Shown here in pieces: positions 49,991-64,000 of a DNA stretch of 64,000 nucleotides. Below the pieces are notes generated by a model. It searched no databases. It was given only the letters and a program-made list of their open reading frames with translations, and was not told the origin of the DNA. Source of the DNA: Plecoglossus altivelis (Eukaryota; Chordata; Actinopteri; Osmeriformes; Plecoglossidae); NCBI GenBank assembly GCA_036571765.1, contig BROE01000019.1, positions 744,001 to 808,000 of the forward strand, in the 5' to 3' direction. The stretch's first letter is position 1. Each line of letters begins with the position of its first letter. A program made the translations under genes and the position numbers.

Positions 49991-52048
49991 GACTCATTCT
50001 TAAAATAACCCTCATTATGAGAATCCTTTTTTAAAAAGTTTCATTTGATGTATTTATTACACTTGACTACAGCTCTCTGATATCTTTCAATATCACTGTA
50101 ACATACTGTGCTATAGAGCTACACCAAAACAGACTGGGTACTCACGGTAAAACGCCAAAACAAGGCCTTGACAGATCCTTCCAGGGATGTAACAATACAC
50201 TGATCTAACATGATACTGAATTCAGAATACAATATTTTTTGCAATGTTAAAAAAGGATACTTTTACTGAAATTTGAGTTACAGATAAACAATTTTCATTA
50301 GCTGTCTTTGTTGCCCATGCAACTTATTTAGCTCAGTTCAAGCTATTTTTCTGAATGCACAGACAACACACAGGTGACACAGGTACAGATAAGGTCACTA
50401 TAGGTTGGTAGCTCAACCAATAGGGGAAAAATGAACTCTTCCATTCATATTGCAAAATATTTGCAACGCGATATATTCCACCACGATATTTCATTACACA
50501 CCAATGTATCTTACCATTTAAATCGTCTTCATTGAAACAATGACAACAATGTTTTATTTTCTGTTATCTCTTACTATTTTCACATAGTACCGACCTTGTT
50601 TTTTCCAAACAGAATATGTGAAGCTATCCAAACAATTCTTATTTGGATCTTTGGTATGAAAGCAACAACAATATGTAATTGTATTGAATACGCTAAAACT
50701 ATTTTCCATAACATTTAAAAAAAACACCTGAGGTCTTTTTTTGGTGTGTGTGTTTTGCACTAAAATAGAATCTATATTAGCTAAGGAAATCTATTAAAAC
50801 TGTAAAAAGACTGTAAGACTGTAAAAAAAAAGATTTAAAATAGACTTCAAAATCTTTGCAGTTTAAACAGATGACAAGGCTCTTTTTTACACTGATAGCA
50901 GATTAGAGAGATAAAATATGCCTTTAACGGTAGAGGGAGCTGTTCTCTAAAGATCATGTCACCAGTCAAAACCAAACTGCAATGGTAGGGTTTGATACTG
51001 TAGAGGCCCTCTAAAAGGAATACAGACTGAGCAAACCTCTGACAAGACTCTGACAAGTAAATCGTATATTGTGTGAAAAGGTTTGTGAAATGGTTAATAG
51101 TGCACTGTATATACGTATGTCCTGTGTGAACTCTGAGAGAATGCAGCAAGACAAGAGACTGTATTGATGGATTGAAGGATGACTGCATACAAATACAGAC
51201 AAGACCTTGAAGAAAGCAAGGGACAGAGTGCAAAAACACTGACTGGACAAGGGTAAAGTTAATGTGAGCTCCAATATCATAGATGTAATTGTGGCATGAG
51301 ACTGGTTGGGGTGAAGATAGCTGCCAATATATACTGTAAGTATTCCCCCTATAATGTCCTTTGACCTAACTTTACCATGAATACTGAGACATGGATTTAT
51401 ATTTCCATTCCTGTTTTTCCTCCCATCAGGAGGAAGCACAATTTTATTTGAGGACTAAAATGGGTTCCGAGAATATTGTTGGAATGGTTGGTCAATTTGG
51501 TTGGTCAAACAAGAAAAGATAAGGTTGAAGAATTAGACATACTTCAAAGAATTTTAATTGTGACCTGAGAAATATATGCGCCAAAGCCTATTATTGTGGA
51601 GAACTGTCATCACCAGCTGCATCATGGTTACTGTACTATCTATTTACTTCCAGGAATCTATGCGTGTGTGTTTGTGTCCGCCATCAATATTATCACGGGG
51701 ACTGAGCACTGTTTATAGTTCAAGCAAGCTGTACCTATGTGTTTCACTGACATCTTCAGCGCTAACTGCATCATGGGCACTGTGCACGAGTATGTTTAAT
51801 GTCATTCCTACTAGTACACGGACATGATTAGTCTACTTCAATATGTCTATAGCTCCACCCCTATTTTCCAGTGCCACTTCAGCCGTCTGAGCCGCTGTAG
51901 TCGGGGCTGTCGGACACTGCCGAATTACGCCAATAACAATACGATACAGGACTGAATTTGAGAATGTGCCTTTATATATTTACACTGAATAGGTTTATAT
52001 GGAATATGTTGAATTCCCGGTCGTAATGCGCCTTGTTTTTGTGTCGTT
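49991..52048. other. Intergenic DNA upstream of the unknown gene
   Basis: No gene is recognised. A phrase near 50180 (cagggatgtaacaatacac) resembles the start of a fish hAT element, but no matching end was found. The last 200 bp before the start codon is probably 5' UTR/promoter; no TATA box was assigned. Confidence 0.5.
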
Positions 52049-59587
<7,539 letters not shown>

Positions 59588-60449
59588 GTGAGTGCTAAAC
59601 ATCCTGCGTTGGCTTTTGAAGTATTTGTGTGTGGGAGAGGTCTGTGGTATAGAAAACTTGGGCTTTTGTCATAATAAAACTGGAGTTAGAAAGTGTTGTT
59701 GATCAAGAGACTATTTGTTGATCCGAACCTGAAAGGCTTTCTCATTTTTAAATGCACAAGAGCGCTCTTAACACAAGTTCGCACAAGCTTGATTGTTTCC
59801 ATCACAGAAGGCAGGGAGACAGACTATGTTTGCACTATGTAAGGGTCTATGCTTTAAGCATGCAAGGAATACAAAATACCTCACCTTACAACTATGGTGT
59901 CATCATAGAGGTAAGGCTGATGGAATCCCAGACTCTGCATTAACTCTTCTGTTAGTCTATAAGAACTAAAAAATTTTAGCAGAATATATATTTACTCTAA
60001 TGAACTGAATGGAGATCCCCAACAGTTTAGTTCTATGAATTGTTTAGTAGCAAGTTTCATGTCTGTCTTACTAGCTTGTACATTGACCATGAGACTTAAA
60101 GGGTTTTTATGCAATAGCCACAGATTCAGAAATGCAGTGCATACAGTCCTTTTATAGATTTTATAAACTGATGACTTAGTTGTTGCTGGAGTTGTGATAG
60201 AAGGTGCATGACATTTGTCACCAATAAGATCCAGCCATCTTGTGGTTCATATTGTTGTGCTGTATGAAAACAAAAAACAAGCATTCTCTGGGAGCTCAAC
60301 TTCTTCCACAATGTAGTTTGCCTAACGTATGTTACGACGTTAACCCTCAGTAAAGAGACCGGCTTTAAGTAAGATGAGGAGCGAGGTTTTCCTAACACGG
60401 ACAGGAAAAATAACAAAAAAGGAAACTCGAAGAAAATACCAGGAATATA
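59588..60449 (+). other. Start of unknown gene intron 3
   Basis: Ordinary AT-rich DNA after the gtgagt donor; no exon or repeat is recognised up to the hAT element. Confidence 0.5.
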
Positions 60450-60704
60450 ATGTATTGTAGGGCTGCCCCCAAATAGTCGGCTAAACGTTAGTCGATATGA
60501 AGAGGGCTTGGTCGAATACATTTTTTTTTAGGTGGTTAGTCGCAAAAAAATCACGTGAAAGAATTACGCAATCAGGGGCTGCGCAATCAGGGGCTGCGCA
60601 GTCAGTGTATGACATGACATCAAAGCAACGAGAGATCAACGAGTTCTCGTGCCTCGCGGTATACCAAAGCGCACTTGTGGGATACGTGTCTGATGCTAAT
60701 AATT

Positions 60705-60920
60705 ATGTCAGGAAAAAAGTCCCAAGTGTGGGATCATTTTGAAAAGTCGAAGGACGACCCTAAAAAGGCTGTTTACAAACTCTGCAGGCAAACATTTGCC
60801 TATCACTCGTCAACATCGAATATGTCTTATCATTTAAAACATGTAAGTAGTAACGTTAACCAACACATGGCCCCTCGTTTCAACAATAAGGATAAAAACA
60901 CATTTGCGCTGTCAAGTTAA
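60705..60920 (+). pseudogene. hAT BED zinc-finger fragment
   Basis: SQVWDHFEKSKDDPKKAVYK followed by LCRQTFAYHSSTSNMSYHLK resembles a BED finger. One expected Cys is Tyr (VYKLC), so zinc binding is probably lost. The His pair in YHLKH remains. Confidence 0.8.
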
Positions 60921-60984
60921 ACCATATTCATGGTTTTTGACATGAATTTGTCTCTAGGCTCATCCACAATATAGCAGCGATGAT

Positions 60985-61263
60985 GTGGCGTCGTGCGCTT
61001 TGACTTCGCAGTCAACAATGATGCAGCAGAGATTAGTTTTGAGACCTCCACTAAGTGAGAAAAGAAAGCGAGAAATCACAGAGAAAATTGTCAATTTCAT
61101 TGTGATTGATATGAGACCAATCAACGTTGTCAGTGGTGACGGGTTCAGAGAAATGTTTGAATTCCTCGAACCAGGCTACACCATTCCCAAACGCGACACA
61201 ATAATGCATGGCTCAACAAGCAAGTTCAACACCACTAAAGAAATTCTTAATATAGAAAATTAA
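60985..61263 (+). pseudogene. hAT transposase N-terminal helical fragment
   Basis: KREITEKIVNFIVIDMRPIN then VVSGDGFREMFEFLEPGYTI matches the region after the BED finger in hAT transposases of the ZBED type. The catalytic RNase-H-like domain and dimerisation domain are absent. Confidence 0.82.
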
Positions 61264-61641
61264 GTTAAGAAAATTACAGTTACAGTTTGTATTTTTGATA
61301 ATAAATTATGAAAATGCACAGGCAGTGTGATTGCTGTTTTGATATTATAATTTGCCAATAACGTTCCGGCCATTGATTTTTGTGTCCATAAGCGCTGTAT
61401 ATTTTAAACGCATAACTATTTTGTTTTAAGCGCTTCATTTTCATTTTGAACGCGCTAATATCAGGCTTTAGCATTTTCTGTCATATGGAAGTTTTAAACT
61501 TCAACTTAGACTATACCTTTCCTTGTATATACAAGTTTTTATATAAAAATCATAAATGAACGATTATTCGACTAATCGATCAAATGTAGGAGTGTTAGTC
61601 GACTAGGAATATCTTTAGTCTGGGGCAGCCCTAATGTATTG

Positions 61642-64000
61642 TGTCACAAGCTTAGAGGTGGATAAACTTCAAAGTCATCTCTAGCGGTCCTGCTAGCAAT
61701 TAGCACTGTTGTGCCAGTTCTGGAATGTGTGTTTGTGTCAGCAGCCCCAGGGCATGGGTGTTGGTACCGTTTGGCACCAGCATCAGGGCAACTCGTGAGA
61801 TCGTCAGCCAAGCGGGCGATACCCTATCATAACACTCTGCATGTAACAATGTGGGGGCACATCAACCTTGTGTTGCCAGCCAATTTTAGGAATAACAATG
61901 CTACTTGGAACCATTGTTGCACACGAGTTTCACAAACACTATTAATCTCAATTTAGCTGGGTCCTAGATATATGTACAGAAGATGTTATATACTCTGTGG
62001 TAATCACACTTCAGGAAAACAATCCATTTTTCAGATTCAGATTTTTATTCTGTAATTCTGCTTATTCTAAAACTTTAATCAATACAAAAGGGACGGCCAC
62101 ATGTTGAATTAATAAAAACTAATGAGAACTTAAGGTTTCAAACCTGAAATTCTCCCTAATAAAGATCAAAATTTAAGGAAAAATGTGCACCATCTTTGAA
62201 AAATAGTCTGTGACTCCTTAAGCATATCCCAGAATTATGCCCATTGGCAGGATTCATTCTAACTTCTAATTGGGAGTTCCCATGGTTGCTTGTATTAATG
62301 TTTCACAGAAAGGAAAGTTGAGCAAAGTTAAGAAGAGAGATCATATGAGGATAATGCTAATAGATTAGCTGGCAGTTTAACACGAGCTCTATAGCCAGTG
62401 AAACAAGGAAGTTGAAATTCAAGGAGCCCAATTCCCTCCCTTACATTCCTGGCTGTCACTGAGGAAAATACGCTATATATCCGCAAACATAAAACCTTAT
62501 TAGTGTATTTCTCCATGGAAGTGTCATTTTGTTGTCTAGTCAAATACACACACACGTGTGGTGTACCACTGGATTAAACTTTTTTTTACAGTTTTTTTTT
62601 GTGATTATCAAAGTGATATAGTACACAGGCGCTGGCAAGAAAGCAATAAAGATAATACATATCTATGCATGTGGGGTTTTGAACAAGTAGGACTATAATG
62701 AAGGAAATATAATCAGACATGTGGCACACATACCCAACACAATGTGCTATACTGGTCAGAAAGACCCCATCAACCAAAACCGGCTAAATATCTTGCTTAG
62801 AGGTGGTTCATTATAATACTGTTGCTTTCAGGTTGCAGCATCACAGAGGGTTAAGCTTCCCGTTATTTTGCTTTTTATTTCTTAACATCTTCATGTTGAC
62901 TCCAAATGTATGTGGGTTAATCATAATCGTCATAAACCACAAACAGCGTAAAACATATTTTAGCTGAGTGTTAACCAGTAGGAATGTCTTGTTTAGGCCT
63001 CAGGCCCAACTAGAATTGACACTGTGCCTAAGGAAACATTTCCAAGCAGCTACTGAATAAAAAATGGTTTAATGGGTAGAAATAAGGACTGTCTAATGAC
63101 CTGTTTGCTTAATATCTATAAGGACTCAAATACTTGAACTAAGTTAAGAGCAGACCCCTGGTTGACGGAAATGAGTCAGATGATCTGACTGTGTTACATC
63201 ATCCAGGAAGGGATTCCAAATCCACCCGCTCACTTCCACTCGCGGCTGCTGAAGGCCCTACTCCCAAATCTCTACTGTGTTTCTCTCTGCTGTATCTTGC
63301 TTACTCCTTCTGTCTGTCCCTGTGCTCCTGTCTCTGTCCCTACAGCTGCAACATAAGATGCACTGTGTCTAGGGGCTGTATAAGGATCACAGTCAATTAG
63401 AACTTGGACAAAGCTGGGCTGGCAGAAGGAGTGGTCTCAGTCTGATTGGTCTGGTGGGATTTGAGAGGTAATGGATCATCAGACCTGCCTGTTTGCAAAC
63501 ATTTGACCTTTTCCAACTTTGATAGACATGCTTACACCCAACAATCCCATTTAGGTCCATGACAACATTCCAGTATTTTTTTAAACCGATCTCAATGGAC
63601 TCCGGCTGTAAGCCATGTCCTTTTTGCTCTCTGGATTCACATTACACAAGTGTTTGTGTGTGTTTTTTGTGCGTGTGTCTCTCTTCCTCTGTCTATCTGA
63701 CACACACTCATACATACACACACGCTCCCTCTCCGTCTGCCTCATAAGCTTGTTATCACACACCATTTGGGAGTATCACCCTGCCAGTGTTATGCTGTCC
63801 TGCATTTTAGCGGTCGTACCTATCAGGTCACCTTGGTCTTTGTGGAAAAGGACACTCTTTTGCATATTGACCTCAAATCCCATATTCGAAGCAAATTGAG
63901 GCATTAGGTGCTTATTGAAATGCATTAGCCTGTTATTCATCCGTATGCATAGAAAGCAGGCCAGATGTAGAATATGTGATAGTGTATCGTCAGCAGATGG
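61642..64000. other. Rest of presumed intron 3, no gene recognised
   Basis: AT-rich DNA with short GT and CA runs near 63650-63725. No exon in the phase required after exon 3 could be supported, so the next exon presumably lies beyond the window. Confidence 0.45.

Larger units (their letters stand above)
60458..61633 (+). mobile_element. Non-autonomous hAT element with BED-finger remnant
   Basis: The ends TAGGGCTGCCCC and GGGGCAGCCCTA are perfect 12-bp inverted repeats. An 8-bp duplication ATGTATTG flanks them at 60450-60457 and 61634-61641. Inner copies of agtcg/cgact motifs near both ends look like subterminal repeats. The interior keeps only the N-terminal part of a hAT transposase. Confidence 0.94.

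Noticed and set aside
50180..50520. hAT element beginning cagggatgtaac
   Set aside because: No inverted end or target duplication was found.

Overview
This is vertebrate nuclear DNA, most likely from a teleost fish. The genes have many short exons with canonical GT/AG junctions, and the repeats are of kinds common in fish: a Rex3/RTE-like LINE, a tRNA-derived SINE, hAT MITEs, and piggyBac and Ty3/Gypsy relics. I cannot name the species. Nothing bacterial, no CRISPR and no operon is present.

Layout. (1) 1-12314, plus strand: the last six coding exons of HLCS (holocarboxylase synthetase / biotin-protein ligase). They cover the catalytic and C-terminal domains; the 5' exons lie before the window. 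(2) 16898-28920, minus strand: all eleven coding exons of SIM2 (single-minded 2, a bHLH-PAS transcription factor), about 804 residues. HLCS and SIM2 are convergent neighbours, as on human chromosome 21q22. (3) About 28.9-41.7 kb: SIM2 upstream flank and a gene-free stretch with a decayed DNA transposon of about 1.6 kb, microsatellites and a SINE. (4) About 41.7-50.0 kb: a nest of transposons. A minus-strand piggyBac transposase relic is split by a Rex3-like LINE and by a 5.2-kb Ty3/Gypsy LTR element, which itself carries a foreign insert of about 620 bp. (5) 52049-59587, plus strand: the first three coding exons of a gene I do not recognise, continuing beyond the window. Its second intron holds a long AT tract, a perfect-TIR MITE and a tract of about 100 G residues. 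(6) 60458-61633: a non-autonomous hAT element with intact ends and a perfect 8-bp target duplication, inside the presumed third intron of the unknown gene.

The genes do not form a shared pathway. HLCS attaches biotin to carboxylases (and, as reported, histones). SIM2 is a developmental regulator that pairs with ARNT. They are linked by conserved gene order, and HLCS introns may carry regulatory DNA (inference). I found no clear new biological system. The best second-look items are the extended SIM2 C-terminus with a SIM1-like tail, a duplicated block in two SIM2 introns, the nested transposons, the unidentified gene, and the poly-G tract.
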